Positions 45,401-57,125 of a DNA stretch of 64,000 nt are shown here, piece by piece. The stretch is taken from contig WNNJ02001491.1 of assembly GCA_012934845.2 (NCBI GenBank), positions 1 to 64,000 on the forward strand, given 5' to 3'. Position numbers and translations under genes: made by a program. Origin of the DNA: Pomphorhynchus laevis (Eukaryota; Acanthocephala; Palaeacanthocephala; Echinorhynchida; Pomphorhynchidae). The notes beneath the pieces are model-generated. The model was given only the letters and a program-made list of their open reading frames with translations, was not told the DNA's origin and made no database searches. The first letter of the stretch is position 1. Every line of letters begins with the position of its first letter.

Positions 45401-48400
45401 CAAGATAAACTTGTTACTACGAAATCACAGAAATTTAGCTCTGTATACATACAATTAGTTTTAAATTAATGCATTAAATTCGTTTTTAGTACCCATAAAT
45501 ATATTTGCACTATTTGTGTGATTGATGTGCAATTCTATTAGGAATTGTCGGCATATTGTCGGCACATTTCAATTGATATATGGAGATTGAAAGAAAATAT
45601 ATGTTCTTTCATAGTTAAAAGTTCAGTGGACTTTTAAGGCAGTACCATGAACTGAGTAGATTAAAATAATCTTTACTCAGTTTGCGAATAGATGATGATG
45701 CGATCCCCATTCGTCGACAACCGGAAATTAAACGCTGTTTGAATAAAACAACGATGTCTAGATTCTAATAGGCAACTGTCTATCGAAAGGTTTGCTTTCA
45801 TATTTAAACATAAGCAAAATTCAAATCAAACATTAAATGTCGCTTATCAAGTAAAATGCGGAATGTGAAGCAACATTAAGGGCAAAATTAGACGCGGGCC
45901 ATCTACGAACTTGACATTCTCTCAATGAAATCATATAATTGAGTTTGATGTAGGCAAGTTTTAGAAAAATATATTTATTTATAGAAATTTGGCCTGTTTT
46001 TAGTGTTTAATCAGATAGTACAAAAATTAAATATTTAATTTAAGTATCAATAATTTGACATCAAATGGATCCCTGAAGTTATGATTTGATAAACATTTTA
46101 TCTTTAAATAAATTGACGAATAAATGAAGTGCCTTTTTGTAGAAACTGGATGTCAGTTTTTTTATAAAGAGTCTTATATTGGTCAATTCATAAATTAATC
46201 AAGGCAATTTAATATAATTTAATGTATTTTGAACGAAAAAATGCTTATGTTGTCGACGGGATGGTCTTAAAATTAAATTTTAAACTTAAACTATTTGCTT
46301 TTATAAAATGTCGAATTTGTTGAAAATCAATAGCAATCGATGTTATTACTGGAATATTAAGACCGATCAAGTTTCATGGCTACCCCCTGATCATCCTCGT
46401 TCCTATATCACTATTTCAGGACAGGTAGCAGGTTTTGTAAGATTTTTATATAATTGTATTTAACTGATTGTTACTAATTTAGCAAAGCTTTCGGATTTTA
46501 ATTTTGGCTCGTCTAGCATTATGAATTTCCCACGACCAGCAACTACGGTATTAATTTTATCGCCATTTGAAATGTTATTGATCACCATTGTTTAAGTTAT
46601 GCCGAATTTTTATTTTATCTAATTTTTGATTTCCTAAATTTTAAATTGTAGCTACCGAATATATGATGAGTGATTTAATACTTGTGATATATCACTATTT
46701 TCCAATTGATATTTTATTTAATCGTCATTTCAGAAATAACAGTTTTGCTTTAGAAAATTATCCTTAGATGGAAATATCAACCTGCTAATAGAATATCGAT
46801 CATTGTCATTACCATTAAGCGATCATTAAAGTGTGCGATATATCCAAATGTTATAATTATATTTCATTTTGTCATATACATTTTTTCAAATACTTCAAAA
46901 CGTTTTGTATAAAATTTAGTTTTTAATACGACTTTTTAGGTTTATTGAGTATATGAGTATATTATCATTAGTTATATACATTAGTGCGTAACATTATTAA
47001 AAAATAGAATGTTCATAAATATTTAAAAATGGCCGTTATTTAACTACGGCAGCTAGCTACGTTATGCATGATGCTGCCGGTTCCGGAGAGGTGACTGGAC
47101 TCGACGAAATACGGAAATCCATAAATTATGCATGCATCGACCAACGAATATACGAATTTCAGCCGGTTGCGGTCGAAACATTCGGTGCAAACGGCTCATT
47201 AACAAAAGCCTTCATCGCACGCCTGACAGGCATGCTGCAAAGAACAACTAGCTACGCAAAAGCAAGTAGCTATCTAATCCCGCGGATGATCGTAGCTGCT
47301 CAGCAAATGGACGCTGCTTGCGTTGTAGAGGCGATGGCGGATAAAACTATTGTTCAATTTTTAATTGACTTGTAATTCTTTTGATCATCGTTTTTATAAA
47401 ATTGTAATAATTTAATACCGTATAAATTTAAAAATGGTATAAATACTACATTAACAATCAAATCAGATAACTGAGTCTACGGATTTAATAATTAAATAAT
47501 AAAATACATAATTGTTCTTAGATTTTTTATAATTTATATCAATTTAAAATATATAATTGAAATTAAAAATAAAAGTCATTTTCATGAATTGACTAATAAA
47601 TAACAGACGTTTTTTAGAAAAAGGATTAGAGGTCATCAGAAGGAACTGCTATGCTATCAGGTTTCGGCCCCTAACTCCTCTACCCAACATAGCAGCGAGG
47701 CCAAATACGTGCTAAGGACGTATTTAATCTGATGGCATTTGATTATCTAGTATTATATTCTAATACAAAGTATATTATTGATTATCCAAAAAATGCTGCT
47801 AATGATTTTAAATTTATTTTTAATATTATTGTGTAGATTTATATATTTTACTATTTTTTGTAAAATATTTCCGTCTAAAATTATTTAACTTTTAACCGTT
47901 TAAATTTATTTTTAATAATATTTTGTTGATTTTGATGACCTCTATAACCTTATCCGAATACATCGTACATTATTTATTATTCAATGTTCATATTTTCTGC
48001 TTGATGTTATTTTTATAGTAACCTAGTTTAAAATATGTATCTATTAAATTATTTAAATGATTTTGAAGAAAGCCAATATCGTTACATATTGTTGCAATTC
48101 TTAAAATTTCATTATTTAATGTATTATATTTTATATTATATGGTATGCATGAATGCTCATGCAAAAATATGTTTCTTGTAAATTTAAATATGTCATCTTT
48201 ACGATATAAATTAATAGTAGTTTTAGTTAATGTTAATTTAATGTTCATATCTAGATATACACCTTCTTTATCATTAATATTGATTTTGTTAAGAATAAGG
48301 CTTTCTGGATAAATTTGTTCACTAATTGAATAAAAACTATTAGAATTAAATACACATATATCATCAATGTATCGAAACATATATTTCATATATTTATATT

Positions 48401-51400
48401 GTTTAGATTTAGTTTTTACACAGTTATGAACAAATTCATGTTCTATAAAGCTTAAAAACAAGTCGGCTATAATTGGGCTACTATTACCACTTGTTAGAAT
48501 ACCTTTTACTTGTCTAAATATAGATGTCCCTACTTTTAAATAATTTTGATTTATCAAAATATTTAAGAATTCTAATAATTCAATTTTATCCATATATTTA
48601 TATTTATTTGATGGTTTAATTTTTTAAATTAATTTTTTATTTTTATTATAATACATTATAATACATTATAAAATATGTTGTAAATTTAAATATGCCATCT
48701 TTACGATATAAATTAATAGTAGTTTTAGTTAATGTTAATTTAATGTTCATATCTAGATATACACCTTCTTTATCATTAATATTGGTTTTATTAATAAAAA
48801 GGCTACCTGGATAAAAAGGGCTACTAATAAAAAGGATACCTCACGAGTTGCTTTAAAAAGGCTACTAATGAGATCTACCCACACTTATTGTAGTGTACAG
48901 GATTGAAAGAACCACACGGGGATAAAATGAAACCGACCAATGAAGTAATACGTCTCGTGTAAGCAATGAATATTCACAATAGTAAAAAGATAGATTAGGG
49001 TTTACTGTCCAGTGAACAATTCGTATAAAAACAAATAATAAAATTCGGTGCTTTGTGTGTTTGAAAAGCTATATTGAAGAATGATATTTTTTAAAATTAT
49101 TAATATAATTTAATTTTTACGTCAAATTAAATAATCAATTATTATTAATGATAATAAATGATAATTTTTTTTATAATTAATATACTATATTGTTAATTAT
49201 TAATAATATTAATAACAATAATGATAAGCAAATTAAATGCTTTCTAATTAAAGTCGAAATTTATTTGGTCTTTAACAATAAATTATAATTTTAACACAAT
49301 ATATTTATTTTTACGTTCATTTTTAATTTTAGAACACTATGATTTGTGTTCCTTTTTATACACTTTCGTTGCTATACAACGATATGCTTTTATAACTATG
49401 CACAGATTTAAGTGTAAAATAGATTTCAACTTTTTATCTTAATTTTAACACAAGATATTATAATATAATAATAATTTTATAATTTAATTTTATAATTTTA
49501 ACACAAGATATTTATTTTTACGTTCATTTTTAATTTTAGAACACTATGATTTGTGTTCCTTTTTATACACTTTCGTTGCTATACAACGATATGCTTTTTA
49601 AGTGTAATATTCAACTTTTTATCTTAAATCTTTTAGTGATTTATTAATATTTTATTATAAAATATAAATGTTTTTAAATATTTGACGCGTTCAATATAAA
49701 ACTTTTATGATAGAGTTGTTATTTTATAGCTGAATATCGTTTAAATCATTCTGATATATTAATAATTTATTCAACTAATATTTTCTTTTTTTCCTAAAAA
49801 TATTAGTAATATTAATATAATAACAAGAATGATAATAATATTTATTTTTACTGCTATTTTTATAAATTTAATATATTATTTGTGTATAATCTTTGCAGCA
49901 TTCCTTTAAATGAGAAAAATTTTTTTTTTAGATATTATTACGTATATTTTTATTTTTTTCTAATTTTTATCATTTCTGCGCATATTTGAACACACTTGAA
50001 TTGTTTATAAAAGTTATGTAAGTAATTTTTTAACCTTCTTGTCCTAGTGCGAAAATGTTTGATTGTTTGAACAGCCTATAACACATTTTCCAGGCTTGAT
50101 GATTGTATACTGATCTGGTTGCAGCAGTTAATAGATATTGAATGTACACTTAGATATGTAGATGAACGATGACGTGAACAGTTCGCTTATGTCATTGGAA
50201 TTGTATTAAAATTAATAATTTCTATTATTCAATAAGTAATTAATAATATAAGAATTATAAGGATGATGGAATATAAGAGTGCAGAAACAAATACTAAAAG
50301 TCTGAAGGTGGTCATATTTAACAATGGAGGTGTTTAAAATGTCCGGTATTTATATAAATTATAGAGTTATAGGTCAAGTAAAGCCAAGTTATAGCTTTAG
50401 AGTTATTTTTATATATACCATTGTGCATAGGTATATTTACCCTTATACATAGGTATATACCATTATACATAGGTACATTATACATAGGTATATAAGGGGT
50501 AGGTTGGTAATATGTGTTGTTAAATAAAGTAGACTCATGAGATTTCCGACCAACTCAACAAATGACTCCTTTTTAATAACGACGATTAATACTTAAAATA
50601 TGCAATACCCGGTGCTATTTGGTGTTATAAGATGAAGTTAGGTACTAGATTTCTCCGTTCTTGCAAAATGAGCTGGAACGTTTTGAAAAGTTACTTATTG
50701 TTCCGTTCAACGATGTTCTCCAATCTGATTATAGCATATAATGCATGGTAATTTTATTGTTTTGTTTTATTTTTAAATTTTATTGTTGCAAATAAATATA
50801 TGTACATAAAAACAGTCAACTAGTCAATCTAAATTCACAGTTAATTTCACAAAAATTGTCAATAATATAGTCGATAATTGTTCAATAATATATATTGAAC
50901 AGTTGATCAAGATAAGTTAATTGGAAAAGAAACATCTGTAATTTTGGCACTTGATCTTTCAATTTCAAACGACACAAATTAACATTAATATCAATCAACA
51001 TTAATATTAATACTATAATCGATGCTTCCCACCATCAGGAAATACAACAGACAATTATTTACGTAATCGTACACATATTATAATAATACTATGAAATCAT
51101 AAATATATTTTGCTTTTTAGTCAAGCTACTATATTCACAGTTAATTTCTCAAAAATGGTCGTGTGTTTAAAAAATTTAAAACCAGTAATTCCAATTACCC
51201 AATGAGTTACAAATAAAATACAAACAAATAAACTTTAACAAATATTGGTAATCTGACATTTAACATAAATAACGTCCATATTTTTTATTGAATTTCGACG
51301 ATATACGACAGCGGATTTATGTATTTTAACGCGAAGTGCTGAAGTGTGATAATATATGAACATATAATGGGAATTGATTGCTATTAATTACTATTGATTA

Positions 51401-54400
51401 CTATTAATGGGAATTCTAATGGTATCTTTTAACTTTCAAAATCTGATCTTCTTGAAAAGTAGCAATTAGGTTTTTATTTAGAAATCAGCAATAGCATGTG
51501 AAGCTAAACCTCGAAAATCGAAAGGTATTGCATTTATTATTTATTACTGAAGTGTTGTTTAGCTCATAGGCAAAGCTCTGGTAGCGTTGACCCTATGGAT
51601 CCATCATCCTATTCAGATACTCCTAGGTTTGTATGTGTTAATACTTCAACAATTATTTACAATTTAATATATTACATTTAATTAAAAAATAGTAAAATTT
51701 GGCGTAACATGTTCACGCAGCACAGGTTAATTGACTCTATCCCAATAATATTCAAATATTTATCAATAGCTTATAAATCAATTTGTTTAAAAATATATTT
51801 TTTAAATATATTGGTAATCTTATTTACTTCAATATCAAATTGATTTATATCAATTTAGTTTTATCTACTTATTTTCACAATTTTAATACAATTTGATAAC
51901 CTAAATCATAGAAATTCATAGATATTTTAATATTATATTCATAACATAATAAAAAATAGAAACAAAGACAAAAATTTCACAAAATGTAATTATATAAAGA
52001 CAATTTATAGATAATTTAGAGATTATGATCCGAACATATGATCTGGACATATAACATTAAGTGAAATAACAATCGACTTTAATGTAATGGGAACTAAAGT
52101 AATGTACACCAAGTTTCCTAATTGCATAAATAAACCAAGTTTTCACATTACATTATTATATTATAAACTACATTAAATTAAGTGAATCTTTAAGAAAGTT
52201 AACTTAAATTAATAGAAAATTTTGAGATATATTATATGTATCGATATAATAAAAATAATATATTAATTAAATATATTATTGATATATATTTGATATTTTA
52301 TAATTCGATAATTACTTGATATCGAATAATTAATGTTATTTGATATGTTTTATAACATAATAATAAAAAATATTAGAAAAATTGTAATCTTCTATAGATA
52401 ATTGTATTATCTATTAAATAAATCTATTTTATTATATATAATTAAATAATATTAATTATATTATTATTATTATTAATTAAATTATTAAATTTGTTAATTA
52501 AATTTATAATTTAATAATTTTTAACCTATTAATTAAATTATTATTTAATATATTTGTATTGAAATGACTGAATTCATTTTTAGTTAACTGATTTGTAAAA
52601 GGCAAATTAACAAATTACAATATCAACTTTATATTTTAAAATCCTTTGATTATATGTTCCTCATTATCTTGAAGTTAAATGTTTTTATTGATTATCGATT
52701 GTCTGTCTTTTTAAACGTGATCATCATTTTTAGCAAATTTGCTAATGGCGATATATCATATCAGCAAATTATTAAATTTAATTAATTATTATTAATTTTA
52801 AACGATTTTTACAGAGAGCTATATTTGTTAAAATAAAATGATTCTTTATGTTGATTGCATATATCAACATAATTAGTAGTGTCGTAATTAAAATTTACCC
52901 TTTAAAATTGACCAATATTAAATATTTTGCAAAAAAAATTAAAATTCAATGATTTCGATATTTTTTATCTGTCGTTCCAGAGTTATTTAAATACCATCAA
53001 TCTGAAGATTGTAAATTGTAGGAACAATCTATATCCCGGTGATTCTTGCTTTTTTAAATGAGAGATGATCTGCTGTCGCATACGTCGCTTTGTCTATTTC
53101 ACTCAATGCCTATTAAAAACAATACTTTGATTTTGATGATAACATAATAATTTTGATATTTATTTAATCAATAATTGTTTTGTCTAAGATTTATCTAGAA
53201 AATGTTTCTTATTAAATCATATATTGAGTTATTACCGATATTGCAGTCATCATAATTAACATATCTTATTCTATATTATCATTATCAATCGTCCTCATTT
53301 ACAGAAACGCTTTCCTTGTCGCGATTGTTGCGTCGTCGTCACCAATATCACACCGTCCACCTTATCTCCAAAAGCACGTCTCCACCACGATGTTTCCGCC
53401 TTCAGATCCATCATCTCGTCTCTTGTTCCTGCGGATAAACCTTCCTTTTTCAAGAACATCTCTCCTGTCGCAGTCATCCGCCTTATCAAATCTTCTCAAT
53501 CAATTTCCTTTCCAGCCCCCTCTCCTAAAAATTATTTTCAAGCATTGCTCTCACGGTTCTTCTGTCTTCTCTCAACGATTCAAACTCATGTCCTATTTAG
53601 CCACTCGCATTTTCCACGATCGCACCCCTTTCGAAATCGCTCAACTCTCATCTGACAGCATCAAAAAACGCAGTCGCGAGGAAAACGGCGAAACATCTCT
53701 CCGTCCGATACATCCACGGAAATTTTCAAGTTGTCCACACCCGCCCAAAAATTCGATGGCGCTCCATCTTCCCTATGTGTCTTCTCCACTAGCCCCTATC
53801 ACCACCACACACGGTTTCATAATTAACATAATTTATTTTAGCATTATTTATTGAATTTTGATATTTTACGAATAAACTTAAGTGTTTTACTAAATCGTAA
53901 CCAATGATGATTAATTCAGGCGAAAATCAGTATCTGAATTATTATGATTGTAGTCTTTAGTAATCTGAGGTTTTTGATTGCGCTGAATCTTACTTTTGAA
54001 AATGAGTTATTTTTAAGAGTGTAAATCGCGCATATATTAAAAGTAGCGTATATAATATGCCTTAAGACACGTATGCGTAGTGTATGATACGTTGTTGGCA
54101 TTATATATATTATATACAACACCTTTATCTATTGTGTTTTTTAAAGATTTTTTTAACGTGGCAAATGCGTGCCATTGACGCTTACATTACCACAACAAAA
54201 CAAAAAATGTACACGATGTACATGATCACTACAAGTACAGTGATCGATACACGACTGCAGGGTTTGGACTACAATCGCATGCGACAACAGTAAGTCTAAA
54301 GAAGACTTCCTACGCAACTTTTGTACCAACAAACTCATACGCGACCTCTCCCATAAGAACATGTCAACCTCCAACGTGTCCACTCAAACTACCCCAGTCG

Positions 54401-56995
54401 TTTCTGATATCCTTTGTCAACCCACTGATCATGTCACCACATGCACTTCTAATCCCATGTCTTCACTTCCCGACACCCCCGTATATTCCCTTCTGTCTCA
54501 TTTCTCAATAACTTACATCCACTAATACAAATCACATCCACCAACTACCACGATCCTTCCGCTCATAAGCTTTCCCCACATGGCTTGCCACCCACTATAT
54601 TATCATTATCATCTATATCTCCCGTCGTCAAACTAACTCCCTTCAAATCCTCAACTGCCAGCTCTCCTATTCAATCGTCCTCATTTACGGAAACGCTTTC
54701 CTTGTCGCGATTGTTGCGTCGTCGTCACTAATATCACACCGTCCACCTTATCTCCAAAAGCACGTCTCCACCACGATGTTTCCGCCTTCAGATCCATCAT
54801 CTCGTCTCTTGTTCCTGCGGATAAACCTTCCTTTTTCAAGAACATCTCTCCTGTCGCAGTCATCCGCCTTATTAAATCTTCTCAATCAATTCCTTTCCAG
54901 CCCCCTCTCCTAAAACTTATTTTCAAGCATTGCTCTCACGGTTCTTCTGTCTTCTCTCAACGATTCAAACTCATGTCCTATTTAGCCACTCGCATTTTCC
55001 ACGATCGCACCCCTTTCGAAATCGCTCAACTCTCATCTGACAGCATCAAAAAACGCAGTCGCGAGGAAAACGGCGAAACATCTCTCCGTCCGATACATCC
55101 ACGGAAATTTTCAAGTTGTCCACACCCGCCCAAAAATTCGATGGCGCTCCATCTTCCCTATGTGTCTTCTCCACTAGCCATTATCACCACCACACACGGT
55201 TTCATAATTAACATAATTTATTTTAGCATTATTTATTGAATTTTGATATTTTACGAATAAACTTAAGTGTTTTACTAAATCGTAACCAATGATGATTAAT
55301 TCAGGCGAAAATCAGTATCTGAATTATTATGATTGTAGTCTTTAGTAATCTGAGGTTTTTGATTGCGCTGAATCTTACTTTTGAAAATGAGTTATTTTTA
55401 AGAGTGTAAATCGCGCATATATTAAAAGTAGCGTATATAATATGCCTTAAGACACGTATGCGTAGTGTATGATACGTTGTTGGCATTATATATATTATAT
55501 ACCACACCTTTATCTATTTTGTTCTACTAAATACTTGTTTATTCAGCAGCAAAATATAATAATATACGTCTTTATAGTCGTCCCCTTTTTTTATGTAATT
55601 ATCTCTATATTTAATATGGAAAAGTTTATCGACAACATTTATCAACTTCCTGAACTTCTAAGCAAAGACATGTCGTACATTTACCTTACATAATGGTCAG
55701 GACATTTGACGCGAATGCTTAACACAGTACACAACCTTCTTGGTTAATAATGCAGCCATCTTGCCGCAACAACTACAACTGTGTCAGGTCTCTCAGCGGT
55801 TTCGATAAATATTATGGTGGTGTAAGGCTCAAAATGATCTTGGTAATTGGCTGTGTTACTGATTGAATGAAGCGGCTTTGACACATTTGTAGATTTAATC
55901 CTTAGAAAGTCATTCCTTTTGTTATTCTTTCGGTACATTTTTGGGTTAGAATGACTAGTAAGAGTATTTCTTTTTAGGTTCATAACAAAGGGGTGCAAGC
56001 CTGGAATAATATTGACTTTTGATTTTAAAACATGTCTCTTAGACATGATATAGTACCTGCCAGATACAGGCAATACTAGGAGCATACAGCTACATTTTCA
56101 TATAAAATACACGTTATACAACTGCTTTTAGTACCCTATTTTCTAACAATAATGCTAGCGTCTGCTCCTGAGGATTTTAATGCCAAAAAGTATGATATTA
56201 TTATTTGTAATTTTTTATTCTGTCATAGTTCATTTCGATAATTTGTAGTTTCATTTAAAACTACAAATTAAAGTAAATTTGTAATTCGATTATTACAATA
56301 ATCGAATTAATAATTTGAATAATACATTTGTAATTTTCTATTTTTAAATGTTCTTTTATTGTAATATTTAATTTTATTTTATGCATTATTTAGTAAGTGC
56401 AATATTTTACTTTTTCGCTTACAATCAATTTACAAAAGGCACGTCTGATCTGTACAATTCCATAATTAGCAACAAATTCTGCCAAGTTAAGCATTCATTT
56501 TTAAAGGATCCTAGACGATGAAAATGTAGTTGCATTCTAGAGGTTGCAGCTTATAAAAATTTGTGAAAAGAATTTTTTTACTCTCTCTAAATAATTCGTA
56601 AGTTGAACAACTAATTTATAGCAAAGGATATATACATGTCTATTAAAAATGCATAATAATGATAAAGTGTAAGAGTAGCTTGAGAAGAATTAGATATATT
56701 TCTCTTAAATTCATGACCAATTTTAAAATTGATCTTTGATCAATTATACAAATTCACTATCAAATTGTGATCTGAACATTCTTTAAACTTATTCTCTAAA
56801 TGCTGTATTCATTATCTGTTATTCTGTTTTAATCTATCTTTTAGTGGTACATGGTCAACGGGTTTAGTAAGCAAAGGTGCTGCTAAAACTGGAGTTGATG
56901 ATACTGTGACTGGACCTCTTTATCAGATGCGACCGTATCCAAGTCCAGGTGCTGTACTACGTATTAACAAAGAAATCAATCATGATTCGAAATAA
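39458..56995 (+). CDS. PQBP1: Polyglutamine-binding protein 1, seven exons
   Basis: Nuclear WW-domain protein that links transcription and pre-mRNA splicing; it binds the U5 protein TXNL4A through its C-terminus. Exons: 39458-39530, 39572-39743, 43536-43646, 46334-46424, 51482-51524, 51563-51626, 56845-56995. All introns are GT-AG and phases agree; 705 nt, 234 residues (human 265). N-terminus [16 protein letters not shown], acidic stretch to [13 protein letters not shown] domain [16 protein letters not shown] then [20 protein letters not shown], a short basic linker instead of the long Arg/Asp repeat of vertebrates, then [19 protein letters not shown] and the TXNL4A-binding tail [14 protein letters not shown]. 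Two introns are 41 and 38 bp; the others 3.8, 2.7, 5.1 and 5.2 kb. The exon 2 donor (AG|GTCT) was chosen for phase; a stronger GTAAGG lies 13 bases on but breaks the frame. Confidence 0.9.
40045..40510 (-). mobile_element. LINE fragment (RT C-terminus) in PQBP1 intron 2
   Basis: Minus strand: [56 protein letters not shown] and [20 protein letters not shown], a CR1/Jockey-type C-terminus close to LINE Y (LNLWNVLPKEI). It ends at a natural stop with a 3' UTR containing an AATAAT run near 40045. The 5' edge meets a hairpin cluster. Confidence 0.75.
40485..40564. repeat. Hairpin cluster at the broken edge of the LINE fragment
   Basis: A 15-bp perfect hairpin (arm CAATACAGAGCCTCG, loop ATCCG, 40485-40519) and a 12-bp perfect hairpin (arm AGTAATTGATAT, loop TGT, 40538-40564). 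The phrase TGTATTGAAGTAATTTTG occurs twice around them (40513 and 40577), as if copied more than once. Confidence 0.8.
41205..42890 (-). repeat. Decayed tandem repeat with hammerhead-like cores, PQBP1 intron 2
   Basis: The phrase TGGACCTCATCAGCTACTGA or close variants recurs near 41290, 41474, 42276 and 42666 (spacing near 390 or a multiple or half of it). On the minus strand each unit reads GGACC-GAAAC...CTGATGA-GGTCC, followed by AATACTGAAATG. Two foldings are possible. In one, GGACC/GGTCC forms an open stem II and a small stem covaries (TATTG/CAGTA, TAATG/CATTA, TATGG/CCGTA). In the other, the GAAA after GGTCC is used, with stem I pairs CATTAG/CTGATG and CAGTAG/CTGCTG. Each unit ends in shared AT-rich text. 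Confidence 0.6.
43280..43440 (+). mobile_element. RLE-family 3' end in PQBP1 intron 2
   Basis: [20 protein letters not shown] is the last coding segment of the family, followed by the 3' UTR hairpin GCCC-ATTTGC-GGGC near 43394. Same strand as PQBP1, about 100 bp upstream of exon 3. Confidence 0.65.
43647..46333 (+). other. PQBP1 intron 3
   Basis: AT-rich. At 44560-44700 it holds one more diverged unit of the hammerhead-like repeat (TCATCATCAGCTACTGATC then ATACCAACATTTCA). Otherwise no gene or repeat is recognised; scattered open frames are short and without known domains. Confidence 0.6.
47064..47375 (+). CDS. Unrecognised 103-residue ORF, GC-richer than its intron
   Basis: A clean ATG-to-stop frame inside PQBP1 intron 4, clearly richer in G and C than the flanks. 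The product reads [40 protein letters not shown], then [20 protein letters not shown]. The phrase [10 protein letters not shown] followed by a helical tail is reminiscent of the C-terminal segment of some invertebrate retroelement proteins, so a transposon origin is more likely than a host exon. A 7-bp inverted pair, CGGCAGC/GCTGCCG (47047-47079), spans the start codon. Confidence 0.4.
   Translation: MHDAAGSGEVTGLDEIRKSINYACIDQRIYEFQPVAVETFGANGSLTKAFIARLTGMLQRTTSYAKASSYLIPRMIVAAQQMDAACVVEAMADKTIVQFLIDL
47380..48600 (-). mobile_element. Penelope-like element fragment, minus strand, PQBP1 intron 4
   Basis: 48593-47988 encodes the last third of the RT, including [12 protein letters not shown] and YLDMNIKLT, nearly identical to 26890-27480 but with motif B changed ([11 protein letters not shown] for VKGVPMGGNSS). 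A terminal region follows at 47760-47400 with the CTGCTATG/CATAGCAG block. A short plus-strand terminal piece (47935-47985) is wedged between, so the copy is rearranged. 5'-truncated at 48600. Confidence 0.85.
48670..48810 (-). mobile_element. Second small Penelope RT fragment, minus strand
   Basis: Repeats the bases encoding [20 protein letters not shown] and [13 protein letters not shown] already present just to the left at 48180-48290. It ends in short AAAGGCTACTAAT-like repeats (48800-48870). Confidence 0.75.
48871..49265. other. Intron sequence, nothing recognised
   Basis: AT-rich DNA of PQBP1 intron 4 with no coding potential. Confidence 0.5.
49270..49625. repeat. Direct repeat of about 110 bp
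   Basis: ATTTATTTTTACGTTC through GAACACTATGATTTGTG and CGTTGCTATACAACG occurs at about 49300-49394 and again at 49508-49600. Each copy has two small inverted pairs, AACAC/GTGTT and CGTTG/CAACG. Confidence 0.75.
50418..50492. repeat. Short tandem repeat of ACATAGGTATAT-type units
   Basis: The motif CATAGGTAYAT appears five times at 10-25 base spacing. Confidence 0.7.
50493..51481 (+). other. PQBP1 intron 4, 3' part
   Basis: AT-rich, without recognisable coding or repeat features. It ends at the acceptor TTTTTATTTAG before exon 5. Confidence 0.5.
51627..53284 (+). other. PQBP1 intron 6, 5' part
   Basis: Very AT-rich, many ATTAATT runs, no gene or known repeat recognised. Confidence 0.5.
53285..54140 (+). 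mobile_element. LINE ORF1-like segment, copy 1 of a tandem duplication
   Basis: Same sequence as 54671-55520 at very high identity. One extra T near 53508 shifts the frame, so the ORF1-like text is split. Coding text includes [29 protein letters not shown] and [16 protein letters not shown], the RRM-like part of a LINE ORF1. It is followed by shared non-coding DNA to 54140. Confidence 0.6.
54150..54245 (-). repeat. LINE X2-type 3' tail with hairpins
   Basis: The + strand ACGTGGCAAATGCGTGCCA at 54158 is the complement of the LINE X2 3' tail. Directly after it come two hairpins: ATGTACA-CGA-TGTACAT (54207-54223) and GATCACT-8-AGTGATC (54224-54245). The ORF1-like text starts just beyond, near 54290. 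Confidence 0.65.
54290..55520 (+). mobile_element. LINE ORF1-like segment, longer copy 2
   Basis: An ORF1-like region with [18 protein letters not shown] near the start and, in one open frame from about 54680 to 55190, [56 protein letters not shown] and [16 protein letters not shown]. The layout resembles RRM-type ORF1 of L2/CR1 LINEs (VxRLGK...PLKVxF). 54671-55520 is the unit duplicated at 53285-54140. Stops near 54520 and 54640 mark it inactive. Confidence 0.55.
55744..56085 (-). CDS. Unrecognised 113-residue open frame in PQBP1 intron 6
   Basis: Minus-strand frame reading [36 protein letters not shown] and [19 protein letters not shown]. No domain is recognised and no relation to nearby elements is seen. 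Length alone is modest evidence in AT-rich DNA, so it may be chance or a remnant. Confidence 0.2.
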   Translation of the reverse strand: MLLVLPVSGRYYIMSKRHVLKSKVNIIPGLHPFVMNLKRNTLTSHSNPKMYRKNNKRNDFLRIKSTNVSKPLHSISNTANYQDHFEPYTTIIFIETAERPDTVVVVAARWLHY

Positions 56996-57119
56996 GTTGA
57001 CAAAGGCTTGTGATGTGTTATCGACTTATACTTGTTCTAAATATTGAATTTGTCATACTATCGTTTTATATGTAAACCATAATCGTTAATTTTAATTATT
57101 AAATGCATAGAATTTTTTA

Positions 57120-57125
57120 AATAAA
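57120..57125 (+). terminator. PQBP1 polyadenylation signal
   Basis: AATAAA 125 bases after the PQBP1 stop codon (56993-56995), the first one downstream. Confidence 0.6.

Noticed and set aside
53390-53854. 154-residue frame as a host protein
   Set aside because: It mixes two frames of a LINE ORF1-like segment after a one-base insertion; the sister copy keeps the ORF1 frame.
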